A stretch of 64,000 bases of DNA from Opeltia flavorubescens. Lineage: Eukaryota > Ascomycota > Lecanoromycetes > Teloschistales > Teloschistaceae. Below are positions 32,601 through 45,300 of this stretch, one piece after another; positions within the stretch are counted from its first letter, which is position 1, and each line of letters opens with the position of its first letter. The notes beneath the pieces were generated by a model, which had not been told where the DNA came from, ran no database searches, and saw only the letters and a program-made list of their open reading frames with translations. The stretch spans positions 806,001 through 870,000 of the forward strand of contig KE546965.1 of the NCBI GenBank assembly GCA_000442125.1, written 5' to 3'. A program made the translations under genes and the position numbers.

Positions 32601-35600
32601 GCTCGCAGATGTAAGTGACTCGTCATTTGAAAAGAATTCTGAGTGTGCTGACGTGGTGAAGTTCCCCACCTCTTTTGGCAGGGTCCATACAACCAGTACG
32701 GGTTCGACGCGGGTATCGATAATGAGATTCGCCTTCATGACGATGGGCTTTGGAAATACCACTTTATGACCGAATGGCCAGCAATAGCGCAAGTAAACGT
32801 GTGGGGAATGAATCCAGATGGCCAGCCTGACCAGACTGGCGTCTACGGAGACGTTGATGGAGATTCGGTGCTCGATCGTCTTCCACCATCTTCCTTATCG
32901 TCGGTTATTCTGAATATCACAATTGATCCTCCATCGCCTTATCTTGCATGGCAATTCCACCTGGACGACGGTACTTACCGATTCAACTTTCTACCCGTTG
33001 GCTCACGGTGGCGACAAATGGCACTTTACTTTCTGCTCTGGTTTATTCCTATTGTCACGGGTGCCCTGGGAATCTGGGCATTCATGAGATTCTTCTATCA
33101 AGTCAAGTTCAACCAAACAGGTATCAGTGACAAAAAGGCACTGATACCTCTTGCCATCCGACGAAAGTTCAAGCGAATAAACATGGAGGAGGCCGGACAT
33201 AGCCACAGCGCTCTGACAATTTTTGGAAATCGAAACATGATGCAATCTAAATCAGCTCTTGTGAGCAGCACGGGTGGTTCACGTAGGACTGTGCTCATCG
33301 CCACGATGGAATATGACATTGAAGATTGGGGCATTAAGATCAAGATTGGAGGGCTCGGTGTCATGGCTCAGCTTATGGGAAAGAATCTCGGCCACCAAGA
33401 CTTGATCTGGGTCGTTCCGTGTGTAGGGGGTGTGGATTATCCGGAAGATCAGAAAGCTGAAGATATGCATGTCACCATCCTAGGTAATCGCTACGATATC
33501 AAGGTCCAGTATCATGTTCTTAGAAACATCACCTACGTCCTCCTCGACGCTCCAGTCTTCCGGCATCAATCGAAGACCGAGCCATATCCCCCAAGGATGG
33601 ATGACTTGGAGTAAGTGCAACAAATTGTTGATGTATTAGACTGCACTGACGCGTTCATTAGATCGGCAATCTACTACTCTGCCTTCAACCAGTGCATTGC
33701 CCTGGCCATCAAGCGGTTCCCAGTGGACATGTATCACATCAACGATTATCATGGCTGCGTTGCTCCTCTCCATCTCCTTCCGGGCACAATACCTGTCTGC
33801 CTATCTCTTCATAACGCCGAATTCCAGGGCTTGTGGCCCATGAGAACTGCGAAAGAAACGGAGGAAGTGTGCAAGGTGTACAATCTGCCAGTCGAGGTAG
33901 TATCTCGATATGTCCAGTTCGGCGAGGTTTTCAACCTCCTCCACTCAGGTGCTTCTTACCTGCGTCTCCATCAACAGGGCTTCGGTGCAGTGGGTGTGTC
34001 AAATAAATACGGGGTTAGGTCTCACGCACGTTATCCTATATTCTGGGGTCTCAAGAAGATAGGCAAACTGCCTAATCCGGATCCATCGGATACGGGAGAA
34101 TGGGACAAGCAATTACCTCAAGAAGAGGATATCCACGTTGATGCAGATTTTGAATCCGGTCGAGGAGAGTTAAGAAGACAGGCACAAGAATGGGCCGGGC
34201 TGGACCAAAACCCAAAGGCAGATCTCTTTGTCTTTGTGGGGCGATGGTCAACGCAAAAGGGGATAGATTTGATCGCTGATATCTTTCCTTCGGTCCTCGA
34301 AGAATATCCCGATGTTCAACTGATCTGCGTTGGGCCTGTGATTGACTTGTACGGCAAATTCGCTGCTTTGAAGCTCGATAAAATGATGAAAATCTACCCG
34401 GGAAGAGTGTATTCAAAACCGGAATTCACAGCACTACCACCGTATATTTTTAGTGGAGCCGAATTCGCCCTCATTCCATCGAGAGATGAGCCTTTTGGAT
34501 TGGTCGCTGTGGAATTTGGGCGAAAAGGAGCACTCGGTGTTGGAGCGAGGGTTGGAGGATTAGGTCAAATGCCCGGCTGGTGGTACACCGTGGAATCGAC
34601 TACGACCACCCATTTACTGCATCAATTCAAGATGGCTATTGAAGGTGCTTTGGCGTCTAAGCTAGAAACAAGAGCCATGATGCGAGCAAGGAGTGCAAAG
34701 CAGAGGTTTCCAGTTGCCCAGTGGGTAGAGGATCTGGAAATCTTGCAGAGCACGGCAATCAAGATACACCAGAAGGAAGCTGGGAAATCATATACTCGAC
34801 CCTCGACTCCCGCACTGCCGAGTTTCAATGTATCTGATTTGGATGCGACGAGTCATCCGGGGACGCCTTTCGGAGGTGAATCCCGATCGAATAGGTTTGT
34901 GCTCCCAAAAAATCACAGCTAACATCGCTGACCACCTTTTAGTCATACAAATCTCACTAGTTTCTTCGGTTCACATTCCAGAACACCTAGCTACGGAAAT
35001 CTCAACAGCCTAAGTAATTGGACCAAATCAAGAGGAGGCAGCGCAGCATCCAGTCGTGCAACCAGTCCCACGCGACATGATGATGATGATGCACCTCCAG
35101 TCCCGAAAATCACACGTACTCTCTCCCTTGGTATGAAGGCCGGGCCAGGGCATGTACCAACATTGGAAGGGCGTAGGGGAGGTCGCAGGGGCCGAGGCCA
35201 CGCACGTGATCCATCAGACACGCATTCAGTATGGACGACAACAGCCATTGACGAAGAGGACGGCGAATATATCATCCCCTCATACTATGCTGCCGAAGAA
35301 TACACCCTATCGGAGGACAAGGCGAAGGAGCTGCAGGAGAGGCATCGCTTATCTCAGAGGCAACCGTTACCACCACCCCTGGAGCCCCTGAACCAAGACT
35401 TTATGAGTCCGCGCAACATTACGCGATTTGGTATCACCCGCGACCTTACACCAACCATTCGTTCCCCAGAGAATACTTCGTCACCTCCTACCCCCCTCAG
35501 TCCCAGTCTTGCTGCCACAGCCAACGATGCCCTACTCCCTCCGAATGCCGCCTTCAGTCGGAATCACAGGAGAAGTGCAAGCGCCTCGTCCATGCTCAGT

Positions 35601-37351
35601 GTCAATTCAGTTGTAGGCGACAAGAAGGACTTCAAGCTGCAAAAAGTTGATCCATTTTTCACCGACAGCACAGGGGAGTACTACAAAGTCTTCGACGACA
35701 AACTCAAAGACCTCGATGGGAAAACGTCAGAAGGACAATTATGTATTGAGGATTTCCTTGTTAAGAGCGAACGGAAATGGTTCAACAAATTCCGAGATGC
35801 ACGGTTAGGCAGAACACCAGGGCAAAGTAGGCATGCCAGTCCCGCTCCATCAATCTTCAAGAAATCTAGACCACCAAGTCCAACGGGGTCGATCTTTGAT
35901 AAGCCCGAAGCAATGGAATCGAGAGAACTTTCCGATGACGACGAGTATCTGCTCGGTAACGACTACAAGCCCCCTACAGGGTTGAGAAAGTACATGCAAG
36001 TGCGTATTGGAGACTGGCCGCTCTACTCGTTCTTCCTCGCCTTTGGCCAAATCATCGCCGCAAACTCCTACCAAATCACACTCTTGACTGGTACGGTCGG
36101 ACAAACAGCGGAGAAACTCTACGTCATCGCGTCCATTTACCTGGTAACGTCGATAATGTGGTGGTTCTGTTTCCGATACCTGAAATCCATTTACGTACTG
36201 AGCATCCCTTTCTTCTTCTACGGCCTAGCTGTAAGCTCTTCCTCTTTCTAATATGTTAGCCTACGTACTGACCGATGTCAAAATAGTTCCTCCTTATCGG
36301 CCTCTCTCACTTCGGATCCACCATCTCTTCCCGCGGCTGGGTGCAAAATCTCGCCACGGCCATGTACGCCATCGCTTCCTCCAGCGGCTCCATATTCTTC
36401 GCGCTAAACTTCGGCGACGAAGGCGGTGCCCCCATAAAAGCGTGGGTCTACCGCGCCTGCATGATACAGGGCACGCAGCAAGCCTACGTCGTGGGACTCT
36501 GGTACTGGGGCAGCACCCTTACAAAGGCCACCGCCTCGGGCCTCGTCTCACTAAATCCAGTCGTAGACTCATCTACCATGACTGCTATAATGACGCCAAT
36601 TGCTATATTCCTCTGGGCTGTTGGCTTGATACTATTCTTTGGCCTACCGGATTACTACCGCCAAGCGCCCGGCACCGTACCTTCCTTCTATACCTCACTC
36701 GTTCGACGTAAAATCATCGGGTGGTTCTTTGTCACTGTGCTCATTCAAAACTATTTCCTCAGCGCGCCGTATGGGCGGAATTGGGGGTACCTGTGGTCTT
36801 CTAACCATGCGAAACCTTATCAAATCACGTTGCTGATAATCCTGTTTTTCGGCTTCGTGTGGGCCGGTTTCCTAGGTCTGTTCGGTTACCTGTCCAAAGA
36901 CCACAGTTGGATCTTGCCCGTCTTTGCGATTGGTCTCGGGGCTCCGCGCTGGGCTCAAATGCTCTGGGGGACATCTGGCATTGGACAATCTGTTCCCTGG
37001 GCAGGAGGACGCGTCGCCAGTGCACTCGTTGGAAGAAGTCTATGGCTGTGGCTGGGCGTGCTGGATGCTGTCCAGGGCGTAGGATTTGGCATGATTCTCC
37101 TACAAACGCTGACGAGAATCCACATCGCATTCACGCTCATCGCCGCGCAAGTCCTAGGTTCGATTGCTACTATCCTTGCAAGGGCAACGGCACCAAATAA
37201 GATTGGACCCGGGGATGTGTTTCCGGATTTCAGCAAGGGGTATGCGGAGGGGTTGAGCAAACCGTGGTTTTGGATTGCGCTGATATTTCAGCTGTTGATT
37301 TGTGTGGGCTTCTTTACGTTTTTCAGGAAGGAGCAGTTAAGTAAGCCTTGA
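29670..37351 (+). CDS. ags1: Alpha-1,3-glucan synthase (cell wall)
   Basis: Six exons, 29670-29802, 29854-32610, 32662-33610, 33662-34894, 34943-36230 and 36287-37351, close in phase to 2474 residues, near the family norm of about 2400. The product is a plasma-membrane enzyme that makes the alpha-1,3-glucan of the wall. In order: signal peptide (MWGSTGLVFLLALLTSCLA); extracellular GH13 amylase-like domain with DIDGFRFDKATQV and the downstream GEITGGN; extracellular beta-rich region; a membrane helix at about 1083-1108 (MALYFLLWFIPIVTG); an intracellular GT5 starch/glycogen-synthase-like domain with KIKIGGLGVM near 1190 and SRDEPFGLVAVEFGRKG; a low-complexity Ser/Pro-rich linker; and a multi-helix export-like region from about 2050 to the end. 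All five introns (51, 51, 51, 48, 56 nt) introduce stops if retained. No spore-wall amylase gene neighbours it here. Confidence 0.97.
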
Positions 37352-38326
37352 TTGCTGTGTATTTGTTGCTATTTTTTGCGCTGTATGTATGGGGGGCTTG
37401 TATCTTTATATGCGTGGAGCTTTGAGCGATTCGCTTTTATTGACGGACATATGGCTAGAGTGATATGAACATATGGATGAAATTATGGATATATAGATAG
37501 ATTACTTCATGCTCTTGCCGGAGATATATAATGTTTCAATTCAGGATCTTCCTCCCGAGTCGAATCCTTCACTATCAAACCTTATTATCACATCTATCAA
37601 TGCGTATCAAAGAAAGTTTTACCACTGACTCGGCGATAGCAACGAGGGGACGGTATTCTTCGAATCAAATATACCCTGAATTCTTGGAAGATAGCTATTA
37701 CAATACTTCTTGCTGCAGTTCCTGCATACGGCAGGTTCAATAGAAACCGGCAGCTGTGGAAAAAGGGGNTCAGGGGTTACCAAGCTAAATCCTTGCACGT
37801 GATCTTCAACGCTAGCGCAACTAGGACTAGTAGATCTCGGCAATCTCACATGTGAGGTTTCCCCTTACATCTGCATCAATCAGCTAGATATAGCACGCAT
37901 GTCGGCTTGCCTTTCTTTCCTAGCTGTGCATATGCAATCTACGTTGCAATCTCAAAGGAAGGGAGAAGTCATCTCTCCTTTTTTCCTTCTTGGTACGAGG
38001 GGTAACAAGTTACCTATGACGTAGATTGTCAGGATTTATGGGGTGTACTTTTAGTATTCAGAAATACGATCTTACCCTTTAATGATCCATGAATCTGATC
38101 AAGGATATCCAAGGGTAGCACGCCATGCGTTGCATGATGATACCTTGCTATATTTCAGCCGCATGATGCGCCTATGGCGCGGGTATGTGTGGTGTTGGTA
38201 TCGCATCTCGCAAAGAATCTTCTTTTTGTCATGATCTCATCGTCTTTTTCCATTTTTGGGTAAAAATGGCCGCATTTATGAGACTCACAAATTCACCTCC
38301 TTATCCCGTATGTGTCGTGGTTGAAG
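37352..38326. other. Intergenic; contains one ambiguous base
   Basis: No gene seen. The base at 37769 is n, so the assembly is unsure there. The frame 37531-37743 is not recognisable. Confidence 0.5.
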
Positions 38327-39323
38327 ATGAAGTTTCACATCATGTCGTTCCAGAGTGTTTGGCTATTATATTTCATCGTGTATCACGCATTGGCAACACC
38401 AGCTATACCGTCCGCAATAGAATTGCCAACCGAGTAGGTTCAAAGAACACAGCTCTAGCTCAAAACATACTCAACGAGACTGTAGTAACGACAATGCCCT
38501 CCCTTCCAACAACTTAGATGCATTACAAATCCCCCCCGGCTTCAGACTAGCCCGACAAGAGCTACAAAGACCATCCATGGACGAAATAGGGCTATACATG
38601 ACCGCCGTCGCCGCTCTCGAAGATCTCTGTTTGCACTACCAGTCTTCGCCAACAGTCGATATCTCAAAAACCCTACCCCAATACAACATGGTCCTCATCC
38701 TAAAATGCGATCTCCAACCCTACAGATTCGGCTCTTGGGCTATCTATCGAGGCGTGGAGTTGGCGGCTGCGACGCAGTTTAGGTCTATGCATGGGGATAT
38801 TTGGTGGCAGGGGAGGGAGAGGGGGGATATTAAGCTTTTTCATATGGATCCAGCGATTGCTGCTTCTTCTGCTGTTGCTGTGCAGCAAACACAGGCGGTT
38901 GAGGAGGAGAAGAATGTGACATTAACAACCACTGACAATGAGGAATCGATCCCCAACGCCGAAATCCGCCACGAACTCGAACTCGTCCCCGTCTGGAGAA
39001 CGGGAAGAAGCGCAGCAATGACCGCCCACACAGTCCTCATGCCAATCCTAGACGTCATGGTTTCTGCCGACGAAGCCGGGATACGGACACTCTGCCATGG
39101 GTTCTCCAGACCAAGTTTGAGTTTGACATCTGTGAGGGATGGGAGCGGTGTGCCGCTGTTGAGGTGGGGGCAGGTTGTGAAGGTCATGAAGATTTTGGCA
39201 AGGTGGATGGTTGCGGAGGGGAGGTTTGGGGAGGTGGATTTTCGGGTTAAGAGGGATGGGGTGGTTATTGCTGCGGGGAGGTTGAGGAGGGGTGGGAGGG
39301 AGGGGGGTGGGGATGTTGTGTAG
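38327..39323 (+). CDS. Predicted secreted protein of unknown function, two exons, 314 residues
   Basis: Exons 38327-38433 and 38486-39323 are joined over a 52-nt intron (GTAGGT..TGTAG). The join is supported because exon 1 alone encodes an excellent signal peptide (MKFHIMSFQSVWLLYFIVYH followed by ALATPA), while exon 2 alone starts without one; together the frame closes exactly. The mature protein has a proline/glycine opening (LQIPPGFRLARQEL), a central part with MDEIGLYMTAVAALEDL and a WAIYRGVELAA segment, a polar insert (about residues 135-180), and a C-terminal part with VVKVMKILARWMVAEGRFGE followed by basic and glycine residues. This order resembles a broad group of secreted fungal hypothetical proteins. 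I know no function. The upstream ATG frame at 38185 is a competitor but has no signal peptide. Confidence 0.7.
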
Positions 39324-42300
39324 GGAGGAGTTGGAGGTGTTGATATTTTTGTATGGGATATGTGTTGCACTGCGAATATTTGCGGTATCTACTTCAAATG
39401 TTCACAAATGGTTCCGATTATCTTCATCTTTTTTCATCCAATATTTCAGGTCATCTATTTTTGGGGACATTCACCCTCTTTTTCATCACACCGAGTCTCG
39501 TTCAGACGATCAGTATCTTCATTCTCATCTCTATAGGATCTCAATTTAATCAACTCGTTAAAATCGAAAGTCAACCATATGAAAAGCTTAACATTCGAGC
39601 ATGAAACTATATGGAAACCTCGTCGTCCCAGCATCATCCTCTGTATAAAATCAGCTTTCGCTAAAGAAGATTACCTAAAGTTTGTTCCTAATTAAATGAA
39701 GCGTAAACATGCTTCACATCAACTCACGTGATCTCCATACTATATCCTCTTTTTCTTACCCAAGTGCCGAGTATCTTACATTTCTTCCCTCAATCGCGAA
39801 ACCATTTCCTTCCATATCTCTCTCGTATGTCTTCCTCGTATATCTTCAGATGATCATCCTTTTATACGCTACATCCCTCTCCAGCACATATATACGCTAT
39901 CTTGATAAGCAATTATATTTTACCCCGACATCGAAATCCTTCGTTTCTTACCAAATTTCACTATACCGACTCACGTCGACGAGATCGCGATAGCTTTCAC
40001 TTTAGCCTTCTAACCCAGTACGGCACATCTCTTTGACCACTTTGCCGAACAACGTAAAGCCGCAGGAACGTACAATCATATCAGCTTTACGTTTTGTAAT
40101 TCTATTTTTACTTCAATACAAGACACTGCATCGTTATATACCGATTGAAAAGATCTCTCGTTCATGTACTTTCTACGTTAATCTCTCCTAAAGCATATAA
40201 CTACGTTTACTCTTCATCATCAAAAGTTCTGCTCCACTATAAAATCGTATTCGATAGATTCTGATCAACGTCAATTTCTCATCTCGCCCAGTACGAGAAG
40301 CATCATTTCTTCGAGCGAAGATAGGGACGCCATTTGCGTGTGTGACTATTCTCCACTCTACAGCTGCTCAATCTTTACATTACTGCTTTCACCAAGCCCA
40401 AACTATCACTTGAACCTACCATTTCAACCTCTCTCTCGATCAAATCGGGCTGATACGATTTAAGTATATTAGAGATGAAACCAATAATGGCAAATGATAT
40501 CATCTCCGAGATCCCATGGGTTTGTAACCCACCGGCCGTCACTCCAACGGAAGAGCGAATACAGCAGGTCATCGCAATGCTCTTTCATCAGTTCCCTTGA
40601 GCGAGCATGGAACTTCATCTAATTTTTTCTCAGATCAGGTGTCGCTTCAATTATCATCGGAGATCTTCGATGGTGAAAACGTCTTCAATTTCACCTGCCC
40701 GACTGTGCAAATCGCCAACCGACTTGCAACCATTTGTGGTCGCTGGAGGGACGAATGCATTTTTGTAATACATGAGGAGCTCACTGATTACTTGTAGATA
40801 TCTCACTGGCAAGCGACGATATCATACACTTCTACCGTCATTGGAAGAAATCTCCACGGACTTCCACTCGACGTACACCTTGTCATTATGGAGGAGATTG
40901 CTCGACTACAAGTCAGAATTAGCAAATAACAACAGACTACCGTCAACCTAAAAGAATCAGCAGCTGATCAAAGAACAAAAAATTTCCTGCAGATGCACCA
41001 CGACTTTAAGTTGGAGATAGATTGGACTGGACAAGCTGTTCGAAGAATCACAACGCCGCGAAAATGGGGAACGAGATCGATTACTTCAAGATTGCCAACG
41101 ATGGTCGATTCATCAAACGAACTTCCTCAAGCATCCACCTTGGCAGTAGGTAATCTCTTCGAGGATCTGTTTATTAGATACATTCCTTTACTCTTTGAAA
41201 AAGCTTCCGCATAATCTCCAACTCATCCCTATATTTCACTACCTCAATCTATGTTGCTTTTAATTTCTATCCAGTCATTTAGACTTCTTCTTTCAATATA
41301 CAAGCGAAACGATATCCAGCTCCATTCAATTCACTAGTAGAGGACCATCTTTTCGAATACAGCCGTGTACCTATGCCTAATCGAACTGAAGCCAGAATCA
41401 TCCAAAAAAAATTGGGAGACCTCCTTTGCCCTCCCTGCGCCGGAAGAGCACTACCACCGCGGGAGTACCAGATTTAAACACTTGGTCGAGAGAGCAGACG
41501 AACGGTGGCTGATGGTGGTGCTAATATCCACGTACAGTCCATACAAATTCAATGAGTTGTGCAATGGGTTAGATCCAGCACTTTACAAGTACAGAGAGCA
41601 ATGAAGCCTGCTGGTCCATATTACTAATTTAAAAGATACCCGGAATAATAGGATGAGTGCGGTTTCGAAAAAAACCAACTGCTTTGTCACCCCCAGAGGA
41701 ACGTGACTTCGAGTACCGTAAACGAGAGTTGCAAAGGACAGGTGATATACTAAAACGCGGACAGTCGTGATTATACTTCTTTGCTTCTTTGACTTTTTTG
41801 TTGAGGCTTGGAATTACCTTTACATTCGCCCACATCTTAAATCCATTAGATTGAGACAGAATGATGCGCCCAAGGAGAAGAATCAGAAGATCTCAGGACT
41901 TGAATGATTCAATCCTAATGCCTCTTTGAGATCCTAATACGTCGGCACGATATCAGGTTGACCAGGTTAGCGGGGAGACGGACACAATTTTGGACTTCCA
42001 AAATCCTTATCCGATACAGAGTTACGGGGATTACGCCAAGTCAATATAACAGACACCGGCCAGTCCCATATCTGACTTGGTCAGACGTCGTGCTTTAGTT
42101 CTTAGTGACTTCTGCAAACTCGACTCAAAGGCTACTTAGTACAAGTCTTATTCAACGAGCTCTGGCACACCCATTCAGGATTAATTTAGTAGCTATACCG
42201 GATAATGCATTCGAAAATTCTAAAACAAGGATCCCCATACTCCGGCACCAACCCGTTGACTTGACTGAGGTGTTCCCGCATATCTCAATCTAAAGGTTTT

Positions 42301-45300
42301 CAACATCGGAGACTTGATTTTGGAAAGTCTATGACGAACAGGTATGCTGGATTAACTGAGTCGTTGGTCACCGCGATTGCCGCGAGCGCGGTTTGGAACC
42401 ATATCAACGCCGGTTATGGAACTGTGGCTGTTGCGAAGTACCCTATTTACCTGGTTGAGTTAATAAGAGCTATGAAGTACTGGGCGAGTCACAGAATCTA
42501 AAAACTCGGTTAGGCAGTGTCATGGGGGTCTCGGAAAATGCGGAACCTGCTCTGGATCGAGGATCTTGAGAATGGTTCACCGAGTGGAATGACGGTTTTA
42601 TCTTCAAGTCTGTCACTGAAGAGATCACGCAAGCATGGACCAAAGGACCGTAGCGTGGATTAGCTGCAATGCATGAGCTAGTACCTCGTGATGATAATGG
42701 TGAAGAAATGGGGAAGATTTCTGGAGCAAGGTCCTCCGCGAGGCTTTGCACTTCCCCTTTCATCCACTGACAGAGGAATCGTTGATGGGCCCAATTACTC
42801 ACCAGCAGAGTTTGACCTAGCCTTGACCTATCGTTTGATTTATTCAACCAAACAAGCCAGTAATAAAGAGCCTGTTCTGAAATGTGAAGCAACGAACGTG
42901 CACGAGACATGTGATTCTGGGTACAGATGATAATGGCCAAGTCAAGATAAAGCTATGGATAGACCGCCTGTATGTGAGAAGGATTGGCCAGAGTCTAAGG
43001 AACATCGCATGGGCTTCGAAGATTACAACCTAATTATCCTGGACCAAATGCGTGGGATTTATGGAAAGATACTTTCAACCGAATCGTTCCATAATGTCGG
43101 AGTCAAGGGAAATCTCAACGAGAAAAATCAGACCTTCAAGAAGCAGCTTATACTCATTCGAAACTCGGATTCGTATTTTCGTGGCAAGTCTCTGCTAAAT
43201 AATACTGCGTCCAAAAGATCATGTTATGATCCATTTGAAGATCAAAGATAAACATGCCGAAATCCAATATTATAAGGATGAATATGCGAGAGAAATTGCT
43301 AAATGACCCGAAAGAATGAATGCAAACTGGTCCGTAATAAATTGGAGGCTCCTGTGGAGATTACTAAGAGGACTGTGACAAAGAGAACATCCTGGTCGCG
43401 CATCTGGGGCTCCTCGCCAGCGGTTGGCGTGATTACGATACAGCAGAGCTGGACTACATCCTGGCGGAAGTAGCTGGAGAAAAAGGACAGAGGATTGAAG
43501 ACAGAGCCCTTGTCGTTATATACCTTAGAAGGGGATCTAGAGTGCCCCCATCAACGCCACCTAGACGAGATCTACTCGCCTATCGAAAAGCCGAAGATCG
43601 AAGCCTTTAAGTACTGGATGGATGAACTTTTGTTGTAAGGAAGCCGACATATTTGTCTCGGTGCGTGCTAGCAATGTGACGGCGTGTATCCTATACTGGG
43701 TATGCTCCGGCAGCCCCTTTGCTCTATTCCGTTACTAAGTGATGTTGTAGTACCTCCGCAGAAAACCAAATACGAAAATTGCGTACATCACGAGCAAATG
43801 GCCCAAAGAAATAGTCGTCTAGATATGTGCGGAGCTTACAATCAGTCTACGGGCCATACGTATCGACGAGAGAACCAGACAAGAACTCAATGTTCCCCAA
43901 AGAGGTTTGAAGGATATCAAATACGGTCACTATTCGATTGCATGCAGTCAAACTGATTGCGAAAAAAGCAATTGATATCATTGATGTGGAAATGGAGCAA
44001 AAGGACAAAGCTATCAAGTAAAAGGATAACCCAATGCTACCTTTTTATACCTAAGATCACGATCGATCACTACGCTCTATACTATACATACACCACCCTG
44101 CTTATTTTGAGACCGCTGTGCTACTAATGCTGAAAGCGTGTAGTACTACTTGTTGTTTTACGATGAATTTATCTGTATAAAAAACGGCATCCCACCCAGC
44201 TCCATTGTTTCACTATACGAACACCTCTTTGAAGAAGTTTCCGGACACCGAACTACAAAAGAGACTTCAACTGCCCGATAGCAGACTATGAGACGTTACA
44301 AAAGACTGTACGCGCTGCGGTGCTGCAAGAAGGGGTCGAGAAACATTGAGAGAACGTCATATCCACACCTACAAGTATAACATATTCAAGCCTGAACTTC
44401 CAAAACGTGCAATCAAAAGCAAACCGAGCGCGATTGGATGCAATGTTGACTACGAAATTGATCTCTCAGATACATCATCACTCACTACAGCACTGAACTT
44501 AGCATGGGTGCGGGCAATTGTACGAGGCCTCTGTCTCCGAGTTCTGAACAATAATAGGAGAAGTAAAACCCCGGGATCAGCTTTAACCTAATGGACGAGG
44601 AAGGCATGTAAGCGAATGATACGCCAAAGTCGTAGGATTATGGATAACTCGTGGAGCCAAAGAGTCACTTCCTCTGTTACGTACTCTCCCTGGAGAGTGT
44701 TTTGCGTGACGAATATCTAACTTATCGACAGATTAATTTTATCGTACAGGAGAAACCCAAAAAAGGGGTTTCGTGATACAATTTGAGGTTACAGACTGGA
44801 GGAAGTTCAAGCCAGAACCTAAAGATAATTAAGGATTCAATGAATCCTTAGCCAAAAGACTATGTATTGCGAATGATGGTATATATTCATCTTTTCGAGC
44901 TCGAATTTCAATCCATCACCTCTAAGTGCGAGAGGCGGTAAGTTCTCGGATGGTGGATTCAGAGATTTTGACACCGTAAAGAAATCTTCCAGAAGCTCAA
45001 ATTGTTTCGCAGAGCTTAGCTCTAAGATTCCGATGTTTCGAGGATAAGAAAAAGTTCAATCAAGAATCAACCTTAATTCAAAGTACCGGAGGTGTTGGAA
45101 TGAATCCCTGCGATTACTGCAAAAAGGCAGCGGTCCCTACATGGTTGCATTACTATCGAAGGGGATCTCGGTGGTCATTGACAGGGGTCAGCATCATACT
45201 GTGGCTTTCGTCTACCGCTTGGTTTTGGCTTTCTGTTCTGTTGCTAATAGACTCCAGGCAATCATGGTGATAAGGCGTATATAGTCATTACCGATACGGT

